In this document: positions 13,435 through 14,068 of the stretch, one piece after another
Position numbering within the stretch: position 1 is the first letter of the stretch
How the letters are laid out: every line of letters starts with the position of its first letter
Source: Actinomycetes bacterium
GTDB taxonomy: Bacteria; Actinomycetota; Acidimicrobiia; Acidimicrobiales; RAAP-2
Assembly (NCBI GenBank): GCA_021777285.1
Contig: JAJYDR010000052.1
Span: 1-14,068 of the forward strand
DNA: 14,068 bases
Reading direction: 5' to 3'
Translations under genes and position numbers: made by a program
The notes under the pieces: model-generated
The model's input: the letters and a program-made list of their open reading frames with translations, nothing else
Databases searched by the model: none
What the model was told of the DNA's origin: nothing

Positions 13435-14068
13435 ATGACTTCTACGACGCCCGTCGCCCCCTCGCGGGGTCTCAACGTGGTCCACCTCTTCTGTCACCCC
13501 GACGGTCCGGTGGACGCTGGAGCCGTGCGCAAGGCCGTCGAGGAGGCGGTCGACAAGGGTCTCCAAGTCGTGACGGCGGCGATTATCGGTGCCAAAGCCG
13601 ATACCTGCTTCATGGTGCTCGGCGAGGACCTGTGGGACCTACGGCGCTTCCAGTCCAAGATCCAGGCCGCGGGATTCAAGGTGGCCGAGAGCTACGTATC
13701 GGTGACCGAGGTGAGCGAGTACGCGTCGGGCATGCCCGAGAAGATGCTCAACGACCGGCTCTTCCCGGTCTTGCCGCCTGAGGGCATGCCGGCCTTCTGC
13801 TTCTACCCCATGTCCAAGCGCCGCGGCGACCAGCACAACTGGTACTCATTGCCCTACGAGGAGCGAGAGTCACTGATGCGCCAGCACGGCCAGAGCGGTC
13901 GCAATTTCCGCGGTCGCGTCTTGCAGGTGGTGACCGGTTCGACCGGTCTTGACGACTGGGAGTGGGGCGTGACGCTCTTCGCCGTGCACGTCGATGACCT
14001 GAAGGACTGCGTCTACACCATGCGCTACGACGAGGCGTCCACGCTCTACGGCGAGTTCGGGGCGTTCT
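13435..14068 (+). CDS. hemQ: Coproheme decarboxylase HemQ/ChdC (3' partial)
   Basis: Chlorite dismutase-superfamily protein that decarboxylates Fe-coproporphyrin III to heme b, the last step of the coproporphyrin-dependent heme route used by actinobacteria and Firmicutes. 211 residues are visible and the frame runs off the window at GEFGAF, near the expected C-terminus. Marker segments: FCFYPMSKRR (conserved Lys), NWYSLPYEER with Y137 as the probable redox Tyr, MRQHG with H151 as proximal heme ligand, and DDWEWGVTLFAV. The chlorite dismutase Arg is not the basis of this call; the pattern favours HemQ over true chlorite dismutase. The start is ATG 13435, directly after a -10-like box. It is transcriptionally separate from groEL because of the hairpin between them. 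No other heme gene is in the window. Confidence 0.93.
   Translation, partial: MTSTTPVAPSRGLNVVHLFCHPDGPVDAGAVRKAVEEAVDKGLQVVTAAIIGAKADTCFMVLGEDLWDLRRFQSKIQAAGFKVAESYVSVTEVSEYASGMPEKMLNDRLFPVLPPEGMPAFCFYPMSKRRGDQHNWYSLPYEERESLMRQHGQSGRNFRGRVLQVVTGSTGLDDWEWGVTLFAVHVDDLKDCVYTMRYDEASTLYGEFGAF

Overview
This GC-rich window carries mostly housekeeping genes in an arrangement typical of Actinomycetota. Supporting features are a clpC/radA/carD/ispDF/rlmB cluster, a GpgS-type glucosyltransferase, a CysO-like sulfur carrier, a CIRCE-controlled groEL and a coproheme decarboxylase (HemQ). Several genes have a TANNNT hexamer 6-8 nt before the start codon and no Shine-Dalgarno, as in actinobacterial leaderless transcripts. 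The TTTT-rich linker of the LytR_C protein and the gene order suggest a deep lineage such as Acidimicrobiia. That class assignment is inference.

Layout: 1-2415 is the 3' part of clpC (AAA+ unfoldase), followed after 24 nt by radA (2440-3774). A promoter at the end of radA drives carD (3845-4333), then ispDF (4336-5439, fused MEP-pathway enzymes) and rlmB (5436-6290, 23S rRNA 2'-O-methyltransferase). These three are packed with gaps of 2 nt or overlaps of 4 nt. Compared with the mycobacterial order as I remember it, disA (next to radA) and cysS (between ispF and rlmB) are absent here.

6291-8344 is the accessory part. An AT-rich tract with a good promoter leads into a 609-residue secreted protein of six InlB-type B-repeats plus a C-terminal domain resembling OmpA-like domains. 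Base composition changes strongly inside this gene. Next come a tRNA-Thr(UGU) on the minus strand, a membrane-anchored LytR_C-domain protein, and a convergent gpgS whose stop codon overlaps that of its neighbour.

The last third holds a PLP-dependent threonine synthase-family enzyme behind a 100-nt leader with alternative hairpins. It is translationally coupled to a CysO/MoaD-like sulfur carrier ending in Gly-Gly. CIRCE-groEL follows with a strong hairpin after it, then the 5' part of hemQ, cut by the window end.

No clear novel defence or mobile system is visible. The items most worth following are the thrC leader, the thrC-sulfur carrier pairing, the paired-repeat architecture of the secreted protein, and the leaderless promoters.
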